IMG/VR virus record: IMGVR_UViG_3300014501_000006
Coordinates: 1-50,383 of that record
Origin: a virus
Length of the DNA stretch: 50,383 bases
Direction: 5' to 3' (one strand)
The position numbers were made by a program, and so were the translations under genes. Positions 20,907-29,702 of the stretch are shown in pieces. Under the pieces are notes generated by a model. That model was given only the letters and a program-made list of their open reading frames with translations. It searched no databases and was not told the DNA's origin. Each line of letters opens with the position of its first letter. The stretch's first letter is position 1.

Positions 20907-21493
20907 TGGAAAATCTCGGACAAGCAGCGGCCATCATCGCCAACCGAGTTCGTGACCCGAACTTCAACGGCACGACCGAACAGCAGACCATCGCGCTCAT
21001 CTCCTATAGCCAGCAAGTCGTCAACGGCATCCTCGGCGACCTCGTCACCTCGCAAGCTCTGACTATTCAGCCGCGCACCCTCATCTATTCGATGAGCGGC
21101 TTCGTACCAGGATCCATCGACGTGCTCGCGGTGCAGGACGCCAGCGGTCGCGATCTCGACCCGCTCGGCCTTCAAGACCTCCAGTGGCTCGACATGCGCT
21201 GGCCGGTGGCGGTGGCCGACTCTCCGCGAGGATATACACAGGTGGGCGGCGACCTTCTCATTATATATCCGGCGGTGAAAACGCCGCAGATTCTGACCGT
21301 AAAGTTCAGCCAGTTCATCGCGCCGGTCACGGGGCCAGCGGACTCGACTTCGCTACCGCCTGAAGATGACAGCGCGATCAACGACTTGGCTGAGACTCTT
21401 ATCTTGCTCAAGAATCGCGACCTGCTCGCGGTCAAGGCGGCGATGGAACGGTTCGCGGGGCGCATCAAGCAGCTTCAGACGGAGAAACGATGA
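20906..21493 (+). CDS. Connector/neck-like structural protein
   Basis: The 195-residue product starts MENLGQAAAIIANRVRDPNF, with helices (IALISYSQQVVNGILGDLV) and a beta-rich middle (LIYSMSGFVPGSIDVLAVQD) before a helical end (LAETLILLKNRDLLAVKAAM). This order matches podovirus head-to-tail adaptor-type proteins. Its N-terminal code is duplicated at 17335. Specific ring position is not known. Confidence 0.6.
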   Translation: MENLGQAAAIIANRVRDPNFNGTTEQQTIALISYSQQVVNGILGDLVTSQALTIQPRTLIYSMSGFVPGSIDVLAVQDASGRDLDPLGLQDLQWLDMRWPVAVADSPRGYTQVGGDLLIIYPAVKTPQILTVKFSQFIAPVTGPADSTSLPPEDDSAINDLAETLILLKNRDLLAVKAAMERFAGRIKQLQTEKR

Positions 21494-21645
21494 AGGCACT
21501 GCGGAAAGCACACGATGGTTCGCCGCGTAGCGGTCTCCGATTCAGAGACGATTATGGGCGCGGTATTTTCACACATCCTCATCTAACAATCTGGTTCACG
21601 TCCTTAAAACGTCGAAAGAGTGTAGTCCGTGGCGACCGCCGCTGA
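21490..21645 (+). CDS. 51-residue basic hypothetical protein
   Basis: ATG 21490 overlaps the previous stop (ATGA). The product is rich in Arg, Lys and His (ALRKAHDGSPRSGLRFRDDY) with no hydrophobic core. It overlaps the next GTG by 17 bases. Possibly only a coupling ORF. Confidence 0.4.
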   Translation: MKALRKAHDGSPRSGLRFRDDYGRGIFTHPHLTIWFTSLKRRKSVVRGDRR

Positions 21646-22216
21646 AGTCCAGAATCTCTGTGTCCTGCTTTCCAACGGGCAGATGGACCAGACGCTATTC
21701 AACGGCTTCTATGCCTCGACTATGACGCGCCGCGAAATCGCCCGCTTCCACACCACCGCGACCCCCATCACGCTGACGGCAAACCAGACGACGGTAAATC
21801 TGCCCGACGATCTGCTCAACCTCCTGACCCTTATATATGACGACACTGTGCTGTCGGACCTCGAGCTCCGCGAGTTGGAATCGCTCAATCCGGGCTGGCG
21901 CAACACCGTAGGCTCACCCATCGCATTTACGCGGCAGGCCGAGACCGTCAAGAGCGTCGAGGTGTGGCCCGCGCCCTTTGAGACTTCGCCGCCGATTATT
22001 CCGGTGCATGGACTGCCGACCGGCGAGGATTACGCACCCGGCAACGGCATCGCGATATATGAGGAGCAGCGCGCCGACTTGCTCGACTATCTGGTGCTGC
22101 CGGTAGCCCTGCTGGTCCTGTGGCGCGAATACGTTCGGGAGTCTCCACATACCGATGTGGCGTGCGCGATGCTCTGCTTTCAACTCGCGGGAATGCTATT
22201 GGAGATGTTGTCGTGA
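21629..22216 (+). CDS. Head-tail adaptor-like protein
   Basis: The 195-residue product (GTG start) reads TTVNLPDDLLNLLTLIYDDT, ELESLNPGWRNTVGSPIAF and SVEVWPAPFE, a pattern common to podovirus adaptor proteins (P-Y/W motif, G-S-P turn). A C-terminal hydrophobic helix (LDYLVLPVALLVLWREYV) suggests insertion against portal or neighbouring subunits. It should link portal to tail parts. Confidence 0.65.
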   Translation: MATAAEVQNLCVLLSNGQMDQTLFNGFYASTMTRREIARFHTTATPITLTANQTTVNLPDDLLNLLTLIYDDTVLSDLELRELESLNPGWRNTVGSPIAFTRQAETVKSVEVWPAPFETSPPIIPVHGLPTGEDYAPGNGIAIYEEQRADLLDYLVLPVALLVLWREYVRESPHTDVACAMLCFQLAGMLLEMLS

Positions 22217-22683
22217 TCCTAACGCCCTTCAGCCCGTGGCGCGACAACGCCGACCTCCACAACCAGCTCAACCGCTTCGTCGAGAACGCCGACAAGGCCA
22301 TCTCCGACAATTCAAACGCCATCGCGGCCATCAAGCCGACCGTCTCAACTCCCGCTCCAGTAGTGCAGGGCGGCGGTGTCGGCGTCGATTCAGGCAGCAG
22401 CAGCGTGGTGGGCGGCAACGGCATTTCGGTCACGCCTTCAGGCTCCGGCTCGATGGTTGTCAACACGGGCGTTCTCTCGCTCATCGCAGGAAGCGGCATT
22501 GCGATAGATGTGAGCACCGGAAACATTACTGTCTCGTCCGTCGGGGGTGGCGGCGGTGGCGGAGACGAACTAGCGGTTGTTATATTGCCGTTTTCTGCTT
22601 CGCCATATACGGCGAGTTTTCCCGTTGATTTGACGATCGTGGTATTACCATTCAGCGATTCTCCGTACACGGCGAGTTTTTAG
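22213..22683 (+). CDS. Fibre-like protein with C-terminal tandem repeats
   Basis: From GTG 22213 (GTGA overlap) the 156-residue product has a coiled-coil N-terminus (NADLHNQLNRFVENADKAIS), then Gly/Ser/Val-rich beta segments (GVGVDSGSSSVVGGNGISV) and a polyglycine hinge. Two near-identical repeats of PFSxSPYTASF end the protein. The pattern fits a trimeric fibre tip or adhesin. Specific receptor unknown. Confidence 0.6.
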   Translation: MILTPFSPWRDNADLHNQLNRFVENADKAISDNSNAIAAIKPTVSTPAPVVQGGGVGVDSGSSSVVGGNGISVTPSGSGSMVVNTGVLSLIAGSGIAIDVSTGNITVSSVGGGGGGGDELAVVILPFSASPYTASFPVDLTIVVLPFSDSPYTASF

Positions 22684-22929
22684 ATGGCGACTCTCTATCT
22701 TGTCTCGACCGATCCCGCCGCCGATTTCATCTTCAACCTACCAGTCGCGACTGGTAGCGGAAATGTTGGAGTAATCAAGAAGGTGGACGCCAACGCACAT
22801 AGCGTGGTCATCACGCCGAATGGGACCGACACCATCGACGGAGTGAACGCGACGGTATCTATCGCGGCGCAATGGTCTTACGTCAAGATATGTGATGCGC
22901 AGGCGGGAGCATGGCAGAAAATTTCCTAA
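22684..22929 (+). CDS. Small beta-rich virion-associated protein
   Basis: The 81-residue product has [20 protein letters not shown] and [17 protein letters not shown], a pattern found in phage tail-fibre-associated beta modules and caps. It begins one base after the previous stop and overlaps the collagen-like gene. A small fibre cap or chaperone-like role is plausible. Confidence 0.55.
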   Translation: MATLYLVSTDPAADFIFNLPVATGSGNVGVIKKVDANAHSVVITPNGTDTIDGVNATVSIAAQWSYVKICDAQAGAWQKIS

Positions 22930-23705
22930 TTAGACAGCTATTACTGATCATATGTGGGCTGGCGATTTTGTCGGGCGTCTCCTATGCCTTCACCTGTCCG
23001 AGCGGCGGGTTTTTGACTCAGGACAACCCGCAAGCATGCTCGACGCCAGCCGGAGGTGGCGGTCCAACGGGACCCACGGGACCCACGGGTGTCACCGGAG
23101 CTACGGGCCCGACGGGTCCTCAAGGAACCATCGGTCCGACTGGTGTACCGGGCACAGTCGGCGCGACAGGTCCAACTGGTCCAACCGGCCCGATTGGAGC
23201 TACGGGTCCGGCGGGAGCTACTGGCGTCACAGGGGCTACGGGAGCGACCGGACCTACTGGCGCAACTGGTACGATAGGTCCCACCGGCATTCCGGGAGCC
23301 ACTGGTCCCACCGGTCCAACGGGACCACCAGGACCGAACTGCACGACGCTGACCACTACGACACCGACGCTTACGCCGGTTAACACGACTCAGCCAGTCA
23401 AGGAATGCTTCACCGAAACGCTGTCCGGCAACACGACGCTAACCGGCTTCGCGTCAGGCGCGGCTCCGGTGCATATGTGGGTCGGTCAGATGATCATCAC
23501 GCAACCGTCCGGCGCGCACAACTATACCTTCGCGTTCTCCGCCGGATCGGGAGTGAGGATTGTTTATCCGAACGCGGGTGGCTGCAATGCGCTGCCGACC
23601 ATGCCGACCGGCACGGGACATTCGCTACTGCTTGATGTGATCTACAACGCTAACCCATCAACACCCGAACTGGACGTTATTAGCTGTCCGACCAGCGGGT
23701 CATAA
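22911..23705 (+). CDS. Collagen-like repeat protein with signal peptide
   Basis: The 264-residue protein opens with a hydrophobic signal segment ([20 protein letters not shown]). Residues ~48-143 are uninterrupted Gly-x-y triplets, mainly G-P-T and G-A-T, which form a collagen-like triple helix in phage fibres. A beta-rich C-terminal cap follows with several Cys. It should make a long thin fibre. A signal peptide is unusual for a virion protein, suggesting export in the host or a hydrophobic virion anchor. Confidence 0.75.
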   Translation: MAENFLIRQLLLIICGLAILSGVSYAFTCPSGGFLTQDNPQACSTPAGGGGPTGPTGPTGVTGATGPTGPQGTIGPTGVPGTVGATGPTGPTGPIGATGPAGATGVTGATGATGPTGATGTIGPTGIPGATGPTGPTGPPGPNCTTLTTTTPTLTPVNTTQPVKECFTETLSGNTTLTGFASGAAPVHMWVGQMIITQPSGAHNYTFAFSAGSGVRIVYPNAGGCNALPTMPTGTGHSLLLDVIYNANPSTPELDVISCPTSGS

Positions 23706-23714
23706 GGAGTCCCT

Positions 23715-24155
23715 ATGAAACTCATCACCCCAATTCTCGCAGCGCTGATGCTGTTCGCGGTGCAGGCGCGCGCGCAGCAGCAGTTTACTTCGACCGCGCC
23801 CGGTGCGCCCTCTCGTACATCCAGCTGGCTCGCATTTCCGGGCGGAACGGCTATCGTGTTCAGCCGCGCGACGGCAGAGACGACCAACCCGACCGGCGTT
23901 GCCGGAACACTCTCGAACTTCCAGTGCAGTACCCAAGGCGCACTACTCGGCTATTTCGATTACCACGTTGAAAAAAATGGTACTTGGGATCCGGGATTTC
24001 CATCTTGCACTATCGGGCCTGGCGGCAACTCGTGCGTGAATAATCTCGACCCGCTGCATATCGTCGCGACCGACAAGTTGGACCTCTGGTTACAGCCGGG
24101 CGGCTTAGGCGGCGGCGATGCGCTGACCTGCACGGCAACTTTCACGGCGGACTAA
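23715..24155 (+). CDS. Secreted or fibre-associated protein with signal peptide
   Basis: A 146-residue product with a clear signal peptide (MKLITPILAALMLFAVQARA, likely cleaved after ARA). The rest is beta-rich with four Cys in pairs that could form disulfides, consistent with periplasmic or extracellular maturation. AAGGAG precedes the start. No family recognised. Confidence 0.65.
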   Translation: MKLITPILAALMLFAVQARAQQQFTSTAPGAPSRTSSWLAFPGGTAIVFSRATAETTNPTGVAGTLSNFQCSTQGALLGYFDYHVEKNGTWDPGFPSCTIGPGGNSCVNNLDPLHIVATDKLDLWLQPGGLGGGDALTCTATFTAD

Positions 24156-25034
24156 GTGCTAAAACGTCTCCTCATAGCTCTCGCGTTTGTTCTCGCGCTG
24201 TGCGCGCCGGCGTCGGCGACCGTCATCATTCTCAGCGCCACGGGCACTACCTCGTGGACCGTTCCTAGCGATTGGAACAACGCGAACAACAGTATCCAGG
24301 TTATTGGCGGAGGTGCAAATGGTGGAACCGGCGGGACGACCAACGGTGGCGTGGGTGGGGGTGGTGGGGCTTACAGTAAGAGTTCTAATGTGACTCTTAG
24401 CGGTACGATTAGTTACCAGGTGGGAGGGATCGGCGGAGACACATGGTTTAATGGAGCAGCCGTAATCGGTAGCTCAGTAGGCGCGAAAGGAGCAGCAGGC
24501 CAGACTGGGGGGCAAGCATCATCTGGCGTAGGCGGAACAAAATATAGTGGCGGCAACGGAGGAAATGCTAGTATAAGCGTAGGCGCTGGAGGGGGTGGTG
24601 CTGCAGGTTTACACGGCATCGGCGGAGATGGCTTAGCAGGTTCCTCCCCGACAGGAGGCACGGGGGGCACTGGCGATGCCGGTAATGGTGGCGCAGGTGG
24701 CACGTCCAGCACTTTCGGAACAGCGGGGGGCAACGGTACGGAGTGGACGACGGCTGGCTCTGGCGGCGGTGGATCAGGGGCAATTATTGGTCACGCCGGT
24801 GGAAACGGTGGAAATTATGGTGGTGGTGGTGGTGGTGGTCCGATGACTATTGGTGGTGCGGCAGGCATACAAGGCGTCATCATCATCACCTATACGCCTG
24901 CGAGTGGACCGACCGCCACGGCCACCGCTACCGCCACGAGCACCGCGACAGCTACAGCAACCGCGACAGCAACAAGCACATTGACTCCAACAGCGACACC
25001 TACTGCAACGCCCGCAGCAGGATGGTTCTGGTGA
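24156..25034 (+). CDS. Glycine-rich fibre/adhesin-like protein with signal peptide
   Basis: The 292-residue protein begins with a signal peptide (LLIALAFVLALCAPASA). Residues ~50-240 are dominated by Gly-Gly-x motifs such as GGNGGNYGGGG, like polyglycine-II tip adhesins of phages. The end is a Thr/Ala linker (TATATATSTATATAT). The Gly-rich fold packs in a hexagonal array and displays receptor-binding loops. Whether it is a true tail-tip adhesin is inference. Confidence 0.65.
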   Translation: MLKRLLIALAFVLALCAPASATVIILSATGTTSWTVPSDWNNANNSIQVIGGGANGGTGGTTNGGVGGGGGAYSKSSNVTLSGTISYQVGGIGGDTWFNGAAVIGSSVGAKGAAGQTGGQASSGVGGTKYSGGNGGNASISVGAGGGGAAGLHGIGGDGLAGSSPTGGTGGTGDAGNGGAGGTSSTFGTAGGNGTEWTTAGSGGGGSGAIIGHAGGNGGNYGGGGGGGPMTIGGAAGIQGVIIITYTPASGPTATATATATSTATATATATATSTLTPTATPTATPAAGWFW

Positions 25035-25507
25035 GCCGAGCAATCGTTATACTCGCCGTCCTCGCCATAATCGGCGCGTGGGTTATTGGAGGGAGACCCG
25101 CTGACTACGAAAGCCCGCGCTGCGGCAAGTATATTTGGAACATGCCTCCCGAATGGGCTTATTTGGGTCGCATCGCGGCATCGTCGATCATAGGCAACAA
25201 TACGCCATCCGATTTTCAGAAGGTGGTCAAAGCATCGACGGTCGATAACTGCGTGGCAGCGACTGATGCATTAACTTGTACGACCAATCAGACGTTTTCG
25301 ATTGTGGATTGCGGAGCGAGCACGACCTGCGCTTCGCCGACGGTAATATGCTCGGTGCAGGTAACAGCAGCAGGGACGGCATTTCTAGTAGCGAGTCCCG
25401 CTAGCCCTACTATTGCTGCGGGCGATTACATCGCGGCGGAGAGCACCGCTGGTTCGTGCACAACTCTTTCAACAGCGGGAATTACTGCGCAAATCCATTC
25501 AAACTGA
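25022..25507 (+). CDS. Membrane-anchored or secreted hypothetical protein
   Basis: The frame opens at ATG 25022, or alternatively at GTG 25031, which overlaps the previous stop as GTGA. The N-terminal helix (AIVILAVLAIIGAWVIGG) is a signal anchor; the mature part has Cys-rich beta segments. A short region (GKYIWNMPPEWA) resembles GQYVWQKHLPE in the next small gene, so the two may share origin. Confidence 0.55.
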   Translation: MVLVSRAIVILAVLAIIGAWVIGGRPADYESPRCGKYIWNMPPEWAYLGRIAASSIIGNNTPSDFQKVVKASTVDNCVAATDALTCTTNQTFSIVDCGASTTCASPTVICSVQVTAAGTAFLVASPASPTIAAGDYIAAESTAGSCTTLSTAGITAQIHSN

Positions 25508-25530
25508 TCATGGAATCATGAAATCATGAA
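25507..25530 (+). repeat. Three tandem octamers ATCATGGA/ATCATGAA with stacked start-stop codons
   Basis: ATCATGGA, ATCATGAA, ATCATGAA occur back to back. Each contains an ATG (25510, 25518, 25526). The first two ATG frames end after three codons in TGA that overlaps the next ATG, so ribosomes could step from one to the next until the third, which starts the real gene. Confidence 0.7.
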
Positions 25531-25666
25531 ACTTGTGATTGTAGCGCTGGTGTTTTCGTTCATCGCATTCGCCTACTTCAAAAGCTCGTATCCCGACTGG
25601 CACGAGCAGGCCGACGCGAGCGGTCAGTACGTGTGGCAGAAACACCTGCCGGAGTATAAACGGTAG
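25526..25666 (+). CDS. 46-residue signal-anchor protein
   Basis: ATG 25526 is the third in the tandem octamer array. The product begins LVIVALVFSFIAFAYFKSSY, a signal peptide or anchor, then a polar tail. No Shine-Dalgarno site is close, consistent with reinitiation from the preceding gene. Unknown function. Confidence 0.5.
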   Translation: MKLVIVALVFSFIAFAYFKSSYPDWHEQADASGQYVWQKHLPEYKR

Positions 25667-25668
25667 GT

Positions 25669-28380
25669 ATGCCGACCAAGCGCATTTCATTTTCCAACTT
25701 CAATCGCCGCCTCACGCTTTCCGGTGGCCGCGAGCAGACCGGCGAGGCCGCGCTGCGCCGCGCTTCCGGTGTCGCTCCTGAAGCCACCACATCCGTTCTC
25801 TCGCGCTGGGGCTCGACTCATCTTTACGACATTCCCGCGATCCAGCTCTACTACTGGAACGGCGCGCGCTACGCCTACGACGGCGCGGTCCTCTATCGCA
25901 ACGGTGTCTCGATCAAGGCGGGTTTCAATGGCGGCAGGCTGAGTTTCAACTCGGGGCCTCCACAGCCGGGGCTGCCCGACTATCTCTTCATCCTCGGTGG
26001 CGGCGCCACGCCGTTCAAGATTGCGCCCGATGGGGTATCAATCAGCAACTGGGGCATCGTCGAGCCGCCCAACGCGATGCAGGCCAACAACAACGCGCCC
26101 GACCAGATCGTCATCGATTCTTTTCAGGGCAGCGTTGGCAATTGGACACCAGATCCTAACGCGGCGACCGCCGACGACAATTCCGAGTTCATCACCGGCA
26201 CTGGCGCGCTGCGCATCAATCCGAGCGACGGCCCGTGGCACATCATCAACACCACCATCTCGCCGCTCAATCTCGGCAGCTATCCCAATGGCGACATCTC
26301 GCTGCAAACCGACGTAATTCAGTTCTGGCTGTTCTTCAAAGGCGCCTTTAACTCGACGTGGCTGCAACTCGATTTCGACGTAGACGACCAGACCTTCAAG
26401 CACGATTACTACACCTATGCGATAGGGCTGTTATCGGCCAACGCGAGCAACCCTAATGCCTTCGTCCATCACGCCGTCAACGAGACCATCGACTTCCAAC
26501 AGACACAGTGGCAACTGGTCTCGATTCCGAAGAGCGCGTTTTTGCGCCGGGGCCTCAAACTTCAGTTCGATTGGAGCAACGTCAAGGGCGTCCGCTTTTC
26601 CGGCGGCAACTTCACGTCATCAATGAATCTCGACAACCTGGTGCTGACCGGCGGATGCGCGATGGGCGCTGGCCCCACGGTCGGGCAGGGCGGCGTCGAG
26701 TACGACTACTACGTGGTTAATCGCAACCTGACCACCGGCAGTCAGAGCAACCCGAACTCAGCCCCGATTCGAGTGTTCAACGTGCAGGTCAATACGGTGG
26801 CGCTGTCGCAGATACCCTTCTCGACCGATCCGCAAGTGACGGCGCGCGACCTCTACCGCACGCAGGCGCTGATTCTGCCCGGTGGTGGCATCCCCTTCTA
26901 TCTCGATACCATCTACGACAACACGACCACCACTTATACCGACAACACCGCCGACACATCGTTCAGGGAGGCGACGACTCCTTGGCAAATGAGCGTTGCG
27001 GTCCCCCCGAATGCCGTGCCCTACTATATCGACGCTGGCAACGGCTACTATTTCAAGCTCAAGACTGCTGGCATGACCGGCGCGTTGCCTCCGACGTGGA
27101 AGGTGCCGACCTCAAGTTGGGGACCGAACGATTCGTTCGGACTCAATGAGACGCTCGCTCCGATGAAAGGGGCGGGCCGCTTCTTCGAATGCACCACCAA
27201 AGGCATCAGCGGCCTCGTACAGCCGAACTGGGTGGCGGTCGCACCTCTCGGGACCGTCACTGATGGCACGGTAGTCTGGACCGACATCGGCACGATGGAC
27301 GTGACCGACAACACGGCGGTCTGGACTTTCCAAGGCATCAACTCGACGCCAGTCCTCGGCAACGACGAACTGCTCCTCGACAACGACTACCCCAAAGACA
27401 CCTACGGTTGGGCATGGGGACCGGAAGCAGGCTCGATGTTTTGGACTGCCGACTCCGCGATGGGGCAGGAGGGCTACGTCTACGCATCGCCACCTGGACG
27501 CCCTGAGAGCGTGGGGCAGACATACTTGGTGAGCGGCCAGAACGATCCGATGCAGGCGATAGTCGCATGGGACGGTCTGATGTGGGCATTCAGCAACGCT
27601 CGAGCGTTCCGTTCGCGCGGCTCCTACCCCGCCTTCGCGTTCACCGCCGTCAACGATGCGCTCGGCACCCGCACGCCCTTCACTGTCGTCCCGATTCAGA
27701 TGCAAGGCATCGTGTATTGGGCACCAGACGGAATCAGAATGCTCAACTTCGCGGGGTCGCAGCTGATCGGATTCTCCGAACTCGCGCCCATCTTGCGCGG
27801 ACAGCCCGAGGAGAATCTACCGGCGTGGAACGAAGAGAACGGCCCAGTGTGGGCCGAACAAGCACGAAACGAGATTGTTTTTTCCGATGGGTCTGCGCTG
27901 ACTTTAGCGATCACCTACGACGGGTTGCCCCAGGGCGGGATAAGCTGGAGGCTACCTGGCCCTGTCCTGACTGCCCTTTACTACGAGCACCAGACCGGCG
28001 AGTTGCAGGCTAGCTTCGGCGGCAAGATTTACCTCTTTGAAGACCCGACCGTGTTGAGCGATGGCGGTGCTGCGATTCCCTTCGAGGTGCAAAGTCCCGG
28101 CGACTTTCCCGACGTGGGCGCGGAGTTCACCACGCAACGTCTTTACCTGACGCTGAACTGTGCGGCTAATGGAGCGGCGCAAATTCTCACCCCGACTTTA
28201 ATTATCGATGGCACCGAGTACACTTTGCCTCAGATTACGAATACGAAGCGGAGCACCATCGAATTGAGTCCGAAGATCCCCGGCAGGTTTTTCGATGGCA
28301 TCCGCCTGACTGGCGCGCTGACGGGACGAGTCGAGATTTTCAGCATCGCAGCAGACGTAGCGATAGGGAGCCAGCAATGA
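25669..28380 (+). CDS. Large tail-hub/stabilisation-like protein
   Basis: The 903-residue protein is beta-rich throughout, with repeated blocks such as DYLFILGGGATPFKI, WGIVEPPNAM and QNDPMQAIVAWDGLMWAFSN that resemble beta-propeller and carbohydrate-binding-like modules of podovirus tail-hub/packaged-DNA-stabilising proteins (P22 gp10-like position). No signal peptide. It lies after adaptors and before the ejection-type proteins. A structural role in tail plug or hub is likely; exact homology is not certain. Confidence 0.6.
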   Translation: MPTKRISFSNFNRRLTLSGGREQTGEAALRRASGVAPEATTSVLSRWGSTHLYDIPAIQLYYWNGARYAYDGAVLYRNGVSIKAGFNGGRLSFNSGPPQPGLPDYLFILGGGATPFKIAPDGVSISNWGIVEPPNAMQANNNAPDQIVIDSFQGSVGNWTPDPNAATADDNSEFITGTGALRINPSDGPWHIINTTISPLNLGSYPNGDISLQTDVIQFWLFFKGAFNSTWLQLDFDVDDQTFKHDYYTYAIGLLSANASNPNAFVHHAVNETIDFQQTQWQLVSIPKSAFLRRGLKLQFDWSNVKGVRFSGGNFTSSMNLDNLVLTGGCAMGAGPTVGQGGVEYDYYVVNRNLTTGSQSNPNSAPIRVFNVQVNTVALSQIPFSTDPQVTARDLYRTQALILPGGGIPFYLDTIYDNTTTTYTDNTADTSFREATTPWQMSVAVPPNAVPYYIDAGNGYYFKLKTAGMTGALPPTWKVPTSSWGPNDSFGLNETLAPMKGAGRFFECTTKGISGLVQPNWVAVAPLGTVTDGTVVWTDIGTMDVTDNTAVWTFQGINSTPVLGNDELLLDNDYPKDTYGWAWGPEAGSMFWTADSAMGQEGYVYASPPGRPESVGQTYLVSGQNDPMQAIVAWDGLMWAFSNARAFRSRGSYPAFAFTAVNDALGTRTPFTVVPIQMQGIVYWAPDGIRMLNFAGSQLIGFSELAPILRGQPEENLPAWNEENGPVWAEQARNEIVFSDGSALTLAITYDGLPQGGISWRLPGPVLTALYYEHQTGELQASFGGKIYLFEDPTVLSDGGAAIPFEVQSPGDFPDVGAEFTTQRLYLTLNCAANGAAQILTPTLIIDGTEYTLPQITNTKRSTIELSPKIPGRFFDGIRLTGALTGRVEIFSIAADVAIGSQQ

Positions 28381-28568
28381 TTTCAGACGAGCGAATAGCA
28401 CTGCTCATCATGTATGCCGACACCCTCGCGACTGCGAACAAGATTGGTGTGGGGCTTGGCTCTGTGAACTATATTCCCATGATTGCTGATCCCGCCGAGG
28501 TCGCGGATGCGCTGCGCGAGATTCAGGCGCACCGTGCGCCGAAAGAAGAGAAGCCGACAATCAACTGA
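28377..28568 (+). CDS. 63-residue hypothetical protein
   Basis: Overlaps the tail-hub gene's end (ATGA) and the next gene's start. The product is helical (RIALLIMYADTLATANKIGV, then VADALREIQAHRAPKEE). Possibly a small structural accessory protein. No family recognised. Confidence 0.55.
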   Translation: MISDERIALLIMYADTLATANKIGVGLGSVNYIPMIADPAEVADALREIQAHRAPKEEKPTIN

Positions 28569-29284
28569 TGCGCGCCTACGATTCAAAGCAACACGAATTT
28601 CTTCTGGTCTCGTGGTACACCACGCTACGCGCCGATCCCGACGAACTCAACAAGCTCCTCTTCCCGAATCTCCACAATCTGACGGCGCTGCTCAACTGGG
28701 CTGCGCATCAAGTCAAATTCTTTTTCGATATGGATGCGGCTGGCCTCACTTGTGCCGCGTGGCTCGCTCCGGTGTTGTCGGGCGCGGAGGCGGGCGCGTG
28801 GCTGCGCAAGGACCAGCGCAAGAGTTACAGCTCAGCCATCTTTATGAACCGCTTCTACAAGGTCGCGCTCGAAGCCTTCCCTGTAATCATCGGCATAACT
28901 TGCCAGCCCGAGTTGGAGAAAGTTCACCTGATGCTCGGCTATGAGAAGGTCGGAGAGGTACCCTACCTTTACGGGGGACGCCTCGCAGTGATATACGCAA
29001 TGACGAAGGAGACTCGAAATGGGCGGCGCCGGTACTTCCAAGAGAACAAGCAGCACAAGCAATCCTTACGCAGCCGGACTAGCGGCGATCGGCCACCAGA
29101 TGTACGGGATGGCGAAGCCGACGATGGAGGCGCTGGCATCCCAGACGCAGGAGGGTTTGCAGACGGGGGGAGTGAACGCGCAGATACCAGCCACCAACGC
29201 CGCCGTCGCAAGCGCACGCGAAGCGTACAGCGCCCATCGCCAAGACCTCAAGAATCAGTTGGCGTCATCGGGTCTGAGCGGTAG
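28568..29284 (+). CDS. GNAT-like protein (possible internal virion/acetyltransferase fold), long overlapping tail
   Basis: Residues ~1-150 are consistent with a GNAT acetyltransferase-like fold: HEFLLVSWYTTL, a helical middle, and the final ELEKVHLMLGYEKVGEVPYL then GGRLAVIYAMTK. The T7 internal virion protein gp13 has a similar fold and comparable location. The ORF then continues about 265 bases out of frame over the next gene with basic, low-complexity sequence. The real C-terminus may end near 29020 with a lost stop. Enzyme activity is doubtful. Confidence 0.55.
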   Translation: MRAYDSKQHEFLLVSWYTTLRADPDELNKLLFPNLHNLTALLNWAAHQVKFFFDMDAAGLTCAAWLAPVLSGAEAGAWLRKDQRKSYSSAIFMNRFYKVALEAFPVIIGITCQPELEKVHLMLGYEKVGEVPYLYGGRLAVIYAMTKETRNGRRRYFQENKQHKQSLRSRTSGDRPPDVRDGEADDGGAGIPDAGGFADGGSERADTSHQRRRRKRTRSVQRPSPRPQESVGVIGSER

Positions 29285-29702
29285 CTCGTTCGAGCAGGAA
29301 ATCCTCGGCTCCGACCAAGCCAGCGGCAGTCAGCACATTGCCGCACTCCCGACCGATATCACACAGAACTTTCTCAAAACCGGGATACCCACAGTCTCCG
29401 GCATCGGCAGCGGCGGCGTGAACGCGATCGCTACCGCAGGCGCGCAAACTCCGACCACCCAATCGACCTCGACGCCAAGTTTTCTCGATTTTCTACAGCA
29501 AGGATTGCTCACCGCGAATACGATGGGTACGCCGATGGGTGGCAAGGGCGGAGGCGGCGGCGCATCTGGTGCTAGTGCTGCGGGCTCACTAGGCTCAGGC
29601 AGCAGCGGAGGAGCGGCGGCAGGTTCGGATGCGGCGGGCGCGGGCGCAGCAGGAGCAGGAGCAGGAGGGGCTAGCGATTTGGGCTTGCTGGCATTGGCAT
29701 AA
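29019..29702 (+). CDS. Gly/Ala-rich internal virion or ejection protein
   Basis: The 227-residue product is preceded by AAGGAG and begins with a polar Ser/Thr head, a helical region (MAKPTMEALASQTQEGLQTG) and a long Gly/Ala/Ser end. Its overlap with the preceding ORF is 266 bases. Virion proteins ejected with DNA often have such helical plus low-complexity sequence. Function assigned by position. Confidence 0.55.
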   Translation: MGGAGTSKRTSSTSNPYAAGLAAIGHQMYGMAKPTMEALASQTQEGLQTGGVNAQIPATNAAVASAREAYSAHRQDLKNQLASSGLSGSSFEQEILGSDQASGSQHIAALPTDITQNFLKTGIPTVSGIGSGGVNAIATAGAQTPTTQSTSTPSFLDFLQQGLLTANTMGTPMGGKGGGGGASGASAAGSLGSGSSGGAAAGSDAAGAGAAGAGAGGASDLGLLALA

